Source: RDYJ01 sp034931405 (GTDB lineage: Bacteria; Cyanobacteriota; Cyanobacteriia; Cyanobacteriales; Nostocaceae). Taken from it: 64,000 nt of DNA. Below, one piece after another: positions 16,977 through 27,200 of this stretch (its first letter is position 1; the number at the start of each line of letters is the position of its first letter). The position numbers and the translations under genes are program-made. Location of the stretch: assembly GCF_034931405.1 (NCBI RefSeq), contig NZ_JAYGHA010000015.1:76241-140240 (forward strand), read 5' to 3'. The notes beneath the pieces are model-generated. The model did not search any database. It had not been told where the DNA came from and saw only the letters and a list, made by a program, of their open reading frames with translations.

Positions 16977-17019
16977 GTAACAAAAACCACAAACTCTGAT
17001 CAAGTCAACTATTTACGAT
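16977..17019 (+). promoter_or_regulatory. NtcA-activated promoter of glnA
   Basis: GTAACAAAAACCAC (16977-16990) is a near-consensus NtcA box (GTA-N8-TAC with CAC in the right half). A -10 element TACGAT at 17014-17019 lies 23 bp downstream, the spacing expected for NtcA-activated class II promoters. The layout resembles the known Anabaena glnA nitrogen-regulated promoter. The rest of the 16755-17118 intergenic region holds no gene. Confidence 0.7.
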
Positions 17020-17118
17020 ATTCCAGGTGGTGTGTCACAACTTGGGTGATGAGCAGGGTTAAAATGCTTTTGCAGAGTCTGGTTTTATTTTAGGAAATTG
17101 GGTACAGAAGGAGTAACA

Positions 17119-18534
17119 ATGACAACCCCACAAGAAGTCTTGAAGATGATTCGAGACAAAAACATTCAGATGATTGATCTGAAATTCATTGATACACCTG
17201 GAACTTGGCAACATTTGACCATGTACCAGGACCAAATTGATGAAAGTTCATTCTCTGATGGCGTACCTTTCGACGGTTCTAGTATTCGGGGTTGGAAAGG
17301 TATCGAAGAATCTGACATGACAATGGTACTCGATCCCAACACCGCTTGGATCGACCCATTCATGAAAGAGCCAACTCTAAGTATCATTTGTAGTATTAAA
17401 GAACCCCGCACAGGCGAATGGTATAACCGTTGCCCCCGCGTTATTGCCCAAAAAGCAATTGACTATCTAGCTTCCACCGGACTTGGTGACACTGCTTTCT
17501 TTGGTCCTGAAGCTGAATTCTTCATCTTTGATGATGTCCGTTACGACCAAACCGCTAACTCCGGTTACTACTATGTAGATTCCGTAGAAGGTCGTTGGAA
17601 TACTGGTAGAGAAGAAGGCCCCAACCTGGGCTACAAAACCCGCTTCAAAGAAGGTTACTTCCCAGTTCCACCAACTGACAGCTTTCAAGATATGCGGACA
17701 GAAATGTTGCTAACAATGAAAGACTGTGGCGTACCTATTGAAAAGCAACACCATGAAGTGGCAACAGGTGGTCAGTGCGAACTTGGTTTCCGTTTTGGTA
17801 AGTTAATTGAAGCTGCTGATTGGCTGATGACTTACAAATATGTAATCAAGAACGTGGCCAGAAAATACGGCAAAACCGTCACCTTCATGCCAAAACCAAT
17901 TTTTGGCGATAACGGTTCCGGTATGCACTGTCACCAATCTATCTGGAAAGGTGGTCAACCTCTGTTTGCTGGTGATAAATATGCTGGTATGAGCGAAATG
18001 GGACTTTACTACATTGGTGGTATCCTCAAACACGCTCCTGCATTGTTGGCAATTACCAACCCCACCACAAACTCTTACAAACGTCTCGTACCTGGTTATG
18101 AAGCACCAGTAAACTTGGCTTATTCCCAAGGTAATCGTTCTGCTTCTGTGCGGATTCCTCTGTCTGGGGATAATCCCAAAGCCAAGCGTTTAGAATTCCG
18201 TTGTCCAGACGCTACTTCTAACCCTTACCTAGCGTTCGCAGCTATGCTGTGTGCTGGTATTGATGGTATCAAGAACAAAATCCATCCTGGTGAACCCTTA
18301 GATAAGAATATCTATGAACTTTCTCCAGAAGAATTGTCTAAGATTCCTTCTACTCCTGGTTCTTTAGAATTGGCTTTAGAAGCATTGGAAAATGACCACG
18401 CTTTCTTAACCGAAACTGGTGTGTTCTCAGAAGATTTCATCCAAAACTGGATTGACTACAAGCTTGCTAATGAAGTTAAGCAAATGCAGTTGCGTCCTCA
18501 TCCCTACGAATTCTTCTTATATTACGATTGCTAA
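17119..18534 (+). CDS. glnA: Glutamine synthetase type I
   Basis: GlnA makes glutamine from glutamate, ammonium and ATP, the entry point of nitrogen assimilation. The ATG at 17119 has AAGGAG just upstream and gives 471 residues, the normal GSI length. Motifs: VPFDGSSIRGW, FGPEAEFFIFDD (metal ligands), GSGMHCHQSIWKGGQPLF, TNPTTNSYKRLVPGYEAP (ATP-binding), RSASVRIPLS, RLEFRCPDATSNPYLA, and NIYELSPEEL with the tyrosine equivalent to the enterobacterial adenylylation site. In cyanobacteria activity is controlled instead by small inactivating factors, one of which (gifA) is encoded convergently downstream. Confidence 0.97.
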   Translation: MTTPQEVLKMIRDKNIQMIDLKFIDTPGTWQHLTMYQDQIDESSFSDGVPFDGSSIRGWKGIEESDMTMVLDPNTAWIDPFMKEPTLSIICSIKEPRTGEWYNRCPRVIAQKAIDYLASTGLGDTAFFGPEAEFFIFDDVRYDQTANSGYYYVDSVEGRWNTGREEGPNLGYKTRFKEGYFPVPPTDSFQDMRTEMLLTMKDCGVPIEKQHHEVATGGQCELGFRFGKLIEAADWLMTYKYVIKNVARKYGKTVTFMPKPIFGDNGSGMHCHQSIWKGGQPLFAGDKYAGMSEMGLYYIGGILKHAPALLAITNPTTNSYKRLVPGYEAPVNLAYSQGNRSASVRIPLSGDNPKAKRLEFRCPDATSNPYLAFAAMLCAGIDGIKNKIHPGEPLDKNIYELSPEELSKIPSTPGSLELALEALENDHAFLTETGVFSEDFIQNWIDYKLANEVKQMQLRPHPYEFFLYYDC

Positions 18535-18565
18535 TTGCCATCCGTAGTTAAGTATCAAATATTTA

Positions 18566-18590
18566 AGCCACCCTCAAGGGTGGCTTTTTT
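18566..18590 (+). terminator. Rho-independent terminator of glnA
   Basis: AGCCACCC TCA GGGTGGCT-type stem (AGCCACCCTCAAGGGTGGCT) followed directly by six T residues, 32 bp after the glnA stop. Confidence 0.92.
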
Positions 18591-18604
18591 GCACAAAAAA
18601 AATA

Positions 18605-18805
18605 TTAGCTCATGGAAGCATGACTGGAGCTATAAAGGGTTTGTGTAGTTGGATCTATTTTCCCTTGAATCGGATTCCAATAGTTGGATAGTTCTTGGGG
18701 AAGACCAAGTTCCTGTGTAGCACGCATCAGCATTGATTGTTGACGATTCTTAACTTGCTGATGTTGACGTACCATTAACGCACGGGATTTTTCTTGAATA
18801 GACAT
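18605..18805 (-). CDS. gifA: Glutamine synthetase inactivating factor IF7
   Basis: A 66-residue basic protein: ALMVRQHQQVKNRQQSMLMR, then a less conserved centre, then IQGKIDPTTQTLYSSSHASM. The R.LM.R.HQ.VKNRQQSML core and the C-terminal S.ASMS match IF7, which binds GSI through positive charges and inactivates it when nitrogen is plentiful. The three basic residues of RQHQQVKNR are in the region known to matter. Its position convergent to glnA is as reported for Anabaena. An NtcA box upstream (18883-18896) fits repression by NtcA. Confidence 0.9.
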   Translation of the reverse strand: MSIQEKSRALMVRQHQQVKNRQQSMLMRATQELGLPQELSNYWNPIQGKIDPTTQTLYSSSHASMS

Positions 18806-18865
18806 AACCTGATCCTCTCTAGTTTTTTAGTAATAGATAATTAAATCTTTTGTTCTGACATATAT

Positions 18866-18896
18866 ATATTATCTGGAATTCTGTATCATAAACTAC
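18866..18896 (-). promoter_or_regulatory. NtcA-repressed promoter of gifA
   Basis: On the minus strand GTAGTTTATGATAC (18896-18883) is a perfect GTA-N8-TAC NtcA box. A -10-like TAATAT lies at 18871-18866, only 11 bp away, so the box would cover the -35 region. That geometry fits repression, in contrast to the 23-bp spacing at glnA. Confidence 0.7.
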
Positions 18897-19210
18897 GGAA
18901 TTGCAATTTTGTCACAAAAATTTATAAATAGGGTTTGCTGAGAAAGTCTTCTCGTTGAGGTTTAGGAGTCAGGAGTCAGAAGTCAGGAGGAGATTTGAAA
19001 ACTTCTTTTCCATCTCTCGAACTCTACAAAATTGCAAGGTTTTTGAGACACAAGACGCTATATTTTTGCACCTACTTTCCTGTTTATCCACCTCCAACCT
19101 TTGATTTATCTGGGTTTTACATTTATATGCCTGACGGCACGCTCCGCGAACAGCATCCCCTAACTAGGGGAATAGGTACAGAATTTTCTCCCCTGCTCCC
19201 CAGTTTCCAA
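18897..19210. other. Intergenic region upstream of gifA and downstream of hmpE
   Basis: Contains a short STRR at 18963-18990 (imperfect GGAGTCA heptamers). The rest, to the hmpE stop, shows no gene or clear signal. Confidence 0.4.
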
Positions 19211-22200
19211 TTAAGCCGTCACAAGTTTTTCCCCTCTTAGCATCCGGGTAGCTGCTTCTAGTAAAGCTTCTTCTAGATAGGGTTTAGTAAAGTAACCACT
19301 AGCACCTAGTTGAACCGCCATTTGCCTATGTTTGTCTGCACCTCGTGAGGTAAGCATGGCAATAGGTAAGTGATTCAAGCTACTATCCGTTTGGATGAGT
19401 GAGAGCAATTTCAGCCCATCACAGCGTGGCATTTCGATATCACAGAAGACGATATCGCAAGGTAAACCGGAACGAAGTTTATCCCAAGCCTCTTGACCAT
19501 CACGGGCTTGTTCAACGCGATAACCTGCCTTAATAAAAGTCAGAGAAAGTAATTCCCGCACAGTAATTGAGTCATCAACAATTAGCACTGTCGGATCAAT
19601 CTTCACATCTTGAATTGTCTGTGTAGGAGGAGCCGTTTTTCTTTGCCAAGAACTACCACCAATTTGTTTAGACATCTTGCCTTGGAAGATGTCAATGATT
19701 TCTAAAACATCGGCAATAGGCATAATGCGACCATCACCAAGCACTGTAGCACCAGCAACACCACTGGGTTTGGGTGCTGGACCTTCAAATTGCTTAATGA
19801 CTATTTCTTGTTCACTTAATACCTGGTCAACTTGAAGAGCAACCATTGTATTACCTGAGCGGACAACAACCACGGAAATCATGTCATCATCTCGCGTGTT
19901 GCTATAGATATTACCGCGACTAATCTGGCGATTGAAGGCTAAAATGTCCTTTAAAGGTCGGAATGCTAGGGCTGTATCTCGCCACAAAATAAACGATTGC
20001 CCATCACTATCTTTCTTAATATCCGTGGCAGCTATATCTATTGTGTCTTCCACACCATCCATTGGGAAAGCAATTCTTGATTTATCGGAGATACAGAATA
20101 GAGCTTTACAAATACTCAAGGTGAGTGGTAAGCGAATAGTGAAGGTAGTTCCTTTACCTAGTAATGAATCAGTGCTAACTGTGCCACGAATTTCGTTAAT
20201 ATCGTTTTGAACTACGTTCATGCCTACGCCCCGGCCTTTGATATCATCAATTTCATCGGCTGTACTGAAACTGGGCAGAAACAAAAGTTCATAAACATCT
20301 TGGCGAGTCATGTTTTGTGCTTCTTCTGGTGTGATCACACCTTTTTGAATTGCCTTGAGTTTCACTTTTTGATGATCAATGCCAGCACCGTCATCAGTGA
20401 CAGCGATGACAGTTTGGTTGCCTTGGTGGAAAGCGCGGATCGAAATTATTCCCACAGGTGGTTTACCTGCTGCGGTGCGAACTTCTGGGGTTTCAATCCC
20501 GTGAGCGATCGCATTATTAAGCATATGGGTAAGCGGGTCAGTCAGATGATCCAAAATCATCTTGTCAATTAATGTATCTGCCCCTTCGGTCTCCAATTCT
20601 ACTTGTTTTCCATACTTAATCCCGTTATCCCGCGCTCCTCGGCGCAAGCGGTCAATAGCTTGAGCAAAAGGAACCATTCGGGCTTTAGTCAGTCCCTCTT
20701 GTAGCTGAGTAGTCACTTGACGGAACTGTCGCGCTACTCGTTCGGTTTCTTCAGTCACAAAGTCAATATCGCTTCCTGACTCCCGAACTCGGACAATATA
20801 TTCTATTGTTTCTTGAGAGAGGGTATGAAAGAGGCTAAACTGATCCATCTCTAGTTCACTAAAACCTCTGTCATTGGAATTATGAGAACGACCTTGGTCT
20901 CTGATCGATCTAGTCCGGCTACTCAACAGAGAAGCTTCTAGGAGCGATCGCTCATATAACTCTTGCATCCTTGATCCCACATCGGAAAGATGTTGAATTT
21001 GAATCAGCAAGTTATCTAATGACTGTCGCAGACGCTCATGATCCTGTTCTAAAGTATTGCGATTGACTACCAATTCCCCAACTAAGTTGCTCATCTCATC
21101 CAGTTGTTTAACTGGAATTTTCATGCTTTCTTCTTTGACACGGCGAATAGTTGGACGTGGTGTTTTACTACTGTTAGATTTTGCTGCTCTTGCAGGTGAT
21201 TTCATTGTTTGATCCGCTTCGGCCAACAAAATCTCCAAGTCTTTAAATTCATCAGGCATTTCTGAAGACCCAGCAGCATTTTGAGCTTTTCTAACCACAG
21301 GTTGGCTCAGTTTTGATGGAACTTCCGCCATCTGTTCGGCTTCAGCATTATCTATACTCAATAATGCATCTAAAGCGGCAAAATCAACTTCTGGCAGGGA
21401 GTCTGAATTGCTTGTTTCTGTTACTAATTCCTCGTCTAGTAATGCTTCTAAGGAAGCAAATTCATCTACTGTATTTTCCGAACTATCTGCTGTTTCTGCT
21501 GTTGTAGTTTCTAACTCTAGTTCTTGAGAATCTTCTTCTATTAGCGTTAGCTCAATTTGCTCAGATACATCTGCTGTGACGGACTCTTCTTCTAAGTTCA
21601 ATTCTAGGAAATTGTCATTGAAGAGATGCTCAATATCTTCATTTAATGCCTCTGACTGTGTTTGGTTATTGAAGCTAAATTCGAGAGTATGATCAGCAGT
21701 TACCTGGTCATCATTAATAGATTGAATTACTGTTAAATCGTCTAAAGAAACTGGTTCATCTTCATTGCTGTTGTTATCAAAACTAGCAAACCAATCCCAG
21801 TCCAAATCAGCATCTGTCTGAGCAGATGGATTAGTAAACTCTGGCATGAAATCTAGTGCTTCTGGTTCTTGAGAGAAGCTGTGAATTTCTGGTAAGGACA
21901 ACTCATTATCATGATCTACTGTGTTGGAACTAGATGGAGATTCTGCTAAATCAGCAAATAAGTTATCTTCACTATCAGTTGTCAACGAAGGATATTCTAT
22001 CTCTTTTTCCTGGTTTTCTGTAAAATCAAAATCTCCCAAGTAAAAGCTGAGGTTAATATCTGACTGCTGACTATCAGCTAAAGTTTCTCCAGAGGCTGCA
22101 AATAAACTTTCTTCTAGTTCCTTAGCCACATTTTGTGCGACTTCAGCAGTTATTTCCGGTGCTAAATCCATCTGATCCCAGAAGGTGTTGAGATCGTCTT

Positions 22201-24130
22201 CATTGTGAGAAACTTCTGCTCCCGTGTTTAGAGGTAAAGCAAATAAATCACCTATTTCTAAATCATCTGGTGTTTCTGTTGTTTCTTCTTCTAGTTCACC
22301 TAATAAATTATCCAAAGACAGGCTTTCTAGTTGAGTTTGGGTGAGTGATGATGCAGTTTCGTCAATAGTCAGTTCTTCTAGAAAATCAGTATTTATATTG
22401 GTTATTAACTCATCAAAACTGTTCTCAATTACAATGATTTCTGATTTAATTTCTGGCTCTTCAGGCAATGATAATAATTCATCTTCTTCTGATACCAATC
22501 CCAAAATATTATCCACTGCTTCATCATTAGTGGTAATTATTGGTGCAGTTTCTTCAGGAGATGGGGATGCGTCTGTAAAACTTACTGTTAATTCTTCAGT
22601 AATGTCAGATTGGAAGAATTCTAGATGGGAATTGCTGGTAGAAATATCGCTAATTTCTGGAGTCTGAGGAGTTGTCGTTTGATGTTGTGGTTCTGAACTT
22701 TCTGATTCTAAAAAGTCTGCGCCGAATAATAGATTTAGGTCTTCTGTGGTATTATTGGCAGGAGTTTGTAGTTCCTGACTGCTAGTATGATGATCCAATA
22801 ACAACAAGTCATCTAAATCGTCATTACTATCGTCAACTTGACTGTTACTAATTCCTAATTGATTGCTGTTAGTTTCTAGGATTTGTTCTTGTCGCCAAGT
22901 TTCATCTAGTTCATCAGTCTCCCCTTTAAATAAATCTTCTAAAGTATTTAACTCAGCAATACCTACTTCTGGTCCATTCATGTCAAAAATATTATCGCTA
23001 TGATTAAGCGTTTCCTCTTGATCAGTGAATAAGGAATGGACAGAATCAGCTTCTAAATCTAAATCTACATCTATGTCATTTAATGATATTTCCGGTAAGC
23101 TATCAAAGTCGTTATCGTTTGTATTTGCTGCTAAACTAAATTCTTCTATTGGTTCAAATGTAATTGTGCTGTTGGGCAGCACATTATCTGTATTTATTTC
23201 TAGTGTATTCCTAACTTCTGTATTTGTTTGTGGTTGCTCATCTGCCCAATCGAATGTTAGTTCTAACAACTCAAGTTCTGGAATTAGCTCTAGTGATTCT
23301 AATTCTTGACTAATAGTTATTTCTGATTCTCTACCTTGAATAACTAATTCTTGAGCTTGCTTGATTTCGGTAATAATAATTTTGGCTAAAGTGAGATAAC
23401 TATTATCGGGATTGGCGATCGCATTGGTTGCTGATTGACATAATTTACCCCATTGGGGCAAATTAAATTTCTCCCCAAGTTGAACTAATTGCTGACAGCA
23501 TTCCTGCAAATTGTCCCTAGATGAAGGTGTGCTGCTTTGTTTAAACAGTTGCAGCATTTCCCGTAGGGATTGTAGGACTTGACTTTGATACTCTGACCAA
23601 TTAGCATTTTGGCTGACTACTAACGGTTTTTGTGGTTCTTTTGGAGGTACAATCTCCTGTTTTGGCAGTTCTATCTGTGTAAACACAATAGGGGTATCAC
23701 CGCCTTGGGATTGTAATAATAGCTCTAAGTGCTGATTCAGTCCTAAAAATATCGGTTCACTTTCTGACATCAAACTATTTGCCGTTTCCTCTGACAGTCC
23801 AAATGGACTACTCAGATGATCTAACAAAACTTTTAAAGTATCAGAGACACTAAGAAATAAAGACTCTAATTTTTGATCGACCTGAACTGGATGCTCTTTG
23901 AGAACTTTAAAACAATCTTCCAGTCTGTGAGACGTGTGCTGGATACTACTCAATCCTAGCATAGCCGCCCCTCCTTTAATGGAGTGAGCAGCCCGGAAAA
24001 CTTCGTTGACCATTTCTGGATCGTTCAGGGTATCTTGCAGCTTCAGTAGCCCCTGTTCAATGGTGTTCAGGTGGTCTCTGGCTTCTTCGATAAAGTAACC
24101 TAAAATCCGTTGTTGTTGTTCAGGCTGCAT
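19211..24130 (-). CDS. hmpE: CheA-type hybrid histidine kinase of the hmp (pilus motility) system
   Basis: About 1639 residues from the ATG at 24130. Order: Hpt domain with AAHSIKGGAAMLG (phospho-His, ~residue 50); a very long acidic, serine-rich linker (~residues 260-1000) with recurring LxxLLxxE-type patches; dimerisation helices (IPVKQLDEMSNLVGELVVNR); HATPase with LTHMLNNAIAHGIE, DDGAGID and GRGVGMNVV; CheW-like domain; receiver domain with LIVDDSITVREL, VFCDIEMPRCDG and GYFTKPY. It is the kinase of a CheA-CheY-MCP pathway controlling type IV pilus motility of hormogonia. It is last in the minus-strand order hmpA-B-C-D-E. Assignment to hmp rests on gene order. Confidence 0.88.
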   Translation of the reverse strand: MQPEQQQRILGYFIEEARDHLNTIEQGLLKLQDTLNDPEMVNEVFRAAHSIKGGAAMLGLSSIQHTSHRLEDCFKVLKEHPVQVDQKLESLFLSVSDTLKVLLDHLSSPFGLSEETANSLMSESEPIFLGLNQHLELLLQSQGGDTPIVFTQIELPKQEIVPPKEPQKPLVVSQNANWSEYQSQVLQSLREMLQLFKQSSTPSSRDNLQECCQQLVQLGEKFNLPQWGKLCQSATNAIANPDNSYLTLAKIIITEIKQAQELVIQGRESEITISQELESLELIPELELLELTFDWADEQPQTNTEVRNTLEINTDNVLPNSTITFEPIEEFSLAANTNDNDFDSLPEISLNDIDVDLDLEADSVHSLFTDQEETLNHSDNIFDMNGPEVGIAELNTLEDLFKGETDELDETWRQEQILETNSNQLGISNSQVDDSNDDLDDLLLLDHHTSSQELQTPANNTTEDLNLLFGADFLESESSEPQHQTTTPQTPEISDISTSNSHLEFFQSDITEELTVSFTDASPSPEETAPIITTNDEAVDNILGLVSEEDELLSLPEEPEIKSEIIVIENSFDELITNINTDFLEELTIDETASSLTQTQLESLSLDNLLGELEEETTETPDDLEIGDLFALPLNTGAEVSHNEDDLNTFWDQMDLAPEITAEVAQNVAKELEESLFAASGETLADSQQSDINLSFYLGDFDFTENQEKEIEYPSLTTDSEDNLFADLAESPSSSNTVDHDNELSLPEIHSFSQEPEALDFMPEFTNPSAQTDADLDWDWFASFDNNSNEDEPVSLDDLTVIQSINDDQVTADHTLEFSFNNQTQSEALNEDIEHLFNDNFLELNLEEESVTADVSEQIELTLIEEDSQELELETTTAETADSSENTVDEFASLEALLDEELVTETSNSDSLPEVDFAALDALLSIDNAEAEQMAEVPSKLSQPVVRKAQNAAGSSEMPDEFKDLEILLAEADQTMKSPARAAKSNSSKTPRPTIRRVKEESMKIPVKQLDEMSNLVGELVVNRNTLEQDHERLRQSLDNLLIQIQHLSDVGSRMQELYERSLLEASLLSSRTRSIRDQGRSHNSNDRGFSELEMDQFSLFHTLSQETIEYIVRVRESGSDIDFVTEETERVARQFRQVTTQLQEGLTKARMVPFAQAIDRLRRGARDNGIKYGKQVELETEGADTLIDKMILDHLTDPLTHMLNNAIAHGIETPEVRTAAGKPPVGIISIRAFHQGNQTVIAVTDDGAGIDHQKVKLKAIQKGVITPEEAQNMTRQDVYELLFLPSFSTADEIDDIKGRGVGMNVVQNDINEIRGTVSTDSLLGKGTTFTIRLPLTLSICKALFCISDKSRIAFPMDGVEDTIDIAATDIKKDSDGQSFILWRDTALAFRPLKDILAFNRQISRGNIYSNTRDDDMISVVVVRSGNTMVALQVDQVLSEQEIVIKQFEGPAPKPSGVAGATVLGDGRIMPIADVLEIIDIFQGKMSKQIGGSSWQRKTAPPTQTIQDVKIDPTVLIVDDSITVRELLSLTFIKAGYRVEQARDGQEAWDKLRSGLPCDIVFCDIEMPRCDGLKLLSLIQTDSSLNHLPIAMLTSRGADKHRQMAVQLGASGYFTKPYLEEALLEAATRMLRGEKLVTA

Positions 24131-24245
24131 AAACAAGGATGAAGAATAAAGGATGAATAATTAATGCAGGATTCAGGTATAGTTTTGGATTTGGGATTGA
24201 ACAATCTAAAATTTAAAATCGCAAATCCAAAATTGAATTTTTCCT

Positions 24246-27200
24246 TTACCTGGATTCAATGGTTTCCACTCGGAAGCGTTCCACAGAGGCTATCAAGTCG
24301 CGGGATACTCCCACCAAGTGTTGTAAAGCTCCTGAAACTCGCTGTGCTTCTTGGGAGGTTTCTTGGGCTGTGAGTTCGACTGATTGCATCACCTGAGCTA
24401 CAGCGCGAGATGTTTCTGTTTGTTCTACGGTATCACTGGTAATTGAACCTACTAGACGGTCAATATGATCAGCTACTTTAATGATGTTTTCTAGTGATCG
24501 CTTGGCTTCTTCTGCTAGTTTTGTCCCTTTAATTACCTGTTGTGTCCCTTCTTCCATCGCTGTCATTACCGAGCTAGTTTCGCTCTGGATTTGCATGACG
24601 ATTTGTTCAATCTCTTTCAAAGACTTGGCGGATTTATCTGCTAACTGGCGGACTTCATCAGCGACAATTGCAAACCCCCGTCCAGCTTCTCCGGCTCTCA
24701 CTGCCTCAATACTGGCGTTGAGTGCCAATAAGTTGGTGCGAGAAGCAATCTGGGAAACCAAGGCGACGATAGAGTTAATTTCTTGGGAAGATTCAGCTAA
24801 CCGCTTCACTTTTCGGGTTGTTTCCGCGACTGTTTCCCGAATTTCCAAAATCCCGGCAACGGTATTTTCTACTGCTTCGCCTCCTTGAATAGCAATCACA
24901 CTGGCATCACGAGCTACACCTTCGGCTTCCTTCGCTGCCAGTGCTACCCGTTGAATCGATTCAGTCATCACCTGTACAGAATTGAGGGTGACAGCTAATT
25001 CTTCGGCTTGACGCAAAGCATCCCCTGATAAGGCTCTAGCGAAAGTTTCTGAATTGGTTGAACCTTTGGTAACATCTCTAGCTGCCACTTTCACCTGCTG
25101 CACAATATCCCGCAGGTTTTGAATTGTCAGGTTAAAGGCATCAGCTACTGCTCCCAATACGTCAGCTGTCACCTCAGCTTGAACCGTTAAATCCCCTCTA
25201 GCTGCTCCTTCCACATCATCTAAAAGGCGAATTACTTGGCGTTGCAGGTTTTCTTTGGCTTCCTCTTGTTCCACCGCTTTGCGTTGGGCTTCATTGGTGG
25301 TCATGAAAATCACCCTAGCCATATCGTTAAAGCTGGTGGCTAAGTACCCTAATTCATCCTCTGAGTAGACTGTAGCCTGAACATTGAGATTTCCTTCTCG
25401 GACAGCATCAAACTGAGCTTGCAAATCTTTGGTAGTGCGGCGAATTTGTTTGAGTGTCAGATTACCCATGAAGCCAGCTGTCATCCCACCTGCCAGTCCT
25501 GCGGCCAAAGCCATTGCCCAACCTGTATTCCGCACCGACTCCCGTTGTGACGGTGGAGAAAATGAAGTTGCACCAAAACTAACTAGAGCGGCTACTACTG
25601 CTGAGGTTAAACCTACTGTCCCTGCTATATACCACTGCTTTTTATCGAGAGAGGCATTTTCAAAGAATCCAAATATACCCTGCTCAATGTTGACATTGGG
25701 TTCTAGTTTAGAAACTTCTGTTGGGGTAAATACAGGAACGGCTTCTTGAGCGCCAGTAATGGTGAAGAGTTCCTCATCGCGGTCAACATCGTTATCATTA
25801 ATTGAGAAATCTTCTTTAAAACTACCGCTAGAAGAACTCATCTTCTCCCTGGTTTCAGATAATAACTCCATACTGTTGTAGTTAGAATCTTCTGCTAGGT
25901 CAAAGCTGGGAATACTTCCTAAATCATCAAATTCGTCGAAATCTCCGAGAAATTCGATGTTTTTAGCATTGTCTTCCTGCATGACATAATTATTTGACTC
26001 TTCATCAGTGGCAAAGCTTTCTGAACCAAAGGCAGATTCAAAGGCATCTAAATCGAAACCATCATCATCCAAGTCATTTAACTCATCTCTGGTATCTACA
26101 TTTGTCTGCCGACTACCAGCGGTAATATTCTTGTGTAAAGATGATGATACTTGGGTATTTAAGTCTGGCTCTTCTACAGGTTGTAGTTCCTCGGGAATTT
26201 CTTCTATCAACTCCTCTGGACTGCTAAAAAATGTATTGACGTTGCTGTCTCTTAAATCATTTCTATTTAAATTATGATGGTTTTCGTGTGCAGCAATGAT
26301 CATACTAATATCTTCCTGACTATTGCTGGAAACGTCAAAATCCTCCATACTCATGTCGTCAAAGTCTAGTGAATCTTGTTCCATCATTAATTCAGGTGCT
26401 GGCTCCCAATTATTGTCAGCTGATAAATTAATTTCGGCTAAAGATAAATTAATCTGATCCTCATAGTTTGCTGATAATTCCTGTTCTGAATGGAGATCCA
26501 GGTTGGCAAAATGACTATTTTCTCCTGACTCTCCCATATTCTCTGATGAAATCCCTTCTTGCCAGAAAGAAGGCAATTCTAAATCTTCTAACTCCTGACT
26601 ATGATTACTACTGGCTTCTAATTCTGAGAATGGTTGATCTAAAGTTAGTGGTAACTCTAAATCGCCTAACTCTTGACTATGATTATTACTGGCTGCTAAT
26701 TCTGAGAATGGTTGATCTAACGCAAAAGGATCATCACCAAATATTGAGCTATCCGATAATTGATCAAAACTATCGAAATCGCTTTCAAAAGGATTATTTG
26801 CAGCTATATCTTCGAGAGCATCTGGCGATGCTTCATAGTCACCAAAAGACTTTAGATCAAAGTTGGTGTTATCCAAATCTCTACTAACTCCTAAATCTAG
26901 TAAATCTGCTTCCTCAGTTACCAGACCATTAGATGCTTCTACAGAATTTGTTGGTTCATTAGGCTCAACTGCAAATACATCTTCACCGAAGGCATCAAAG
27001 TATTGTTTAATACTTTCAAGGTAATTGGTGGCAGAACCTAAAATTTCTTGATCATCTGTCAAATAGAACACCTGCTCATATTCTGCTTTGGCGATCTCAA
27101 ACTGCTGCAAAACATAGTAGATGTGACCTCGCAACAAATGAGAATTGGGGTCATCTGGGAAACTATCTACCGCTTGGTCTATTAACTTAGCGGCCACCTC

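Noticed and set aside
18806..18996. Glutamine riboswitch upstream of gifA
   Set aside because: The known glutamine-aptamer control concerns gifB-type (IF17) leaders; I found no matching conserved core here, and the NtcA box explains control.
20207..23309. Several plus-strand frames of 60-120 residues inside hmpE and hmpD
   Set aside because: They are antisense shadows of low-complexity acidic coding sequence, rich in Ser and Leu, without starts or homology.
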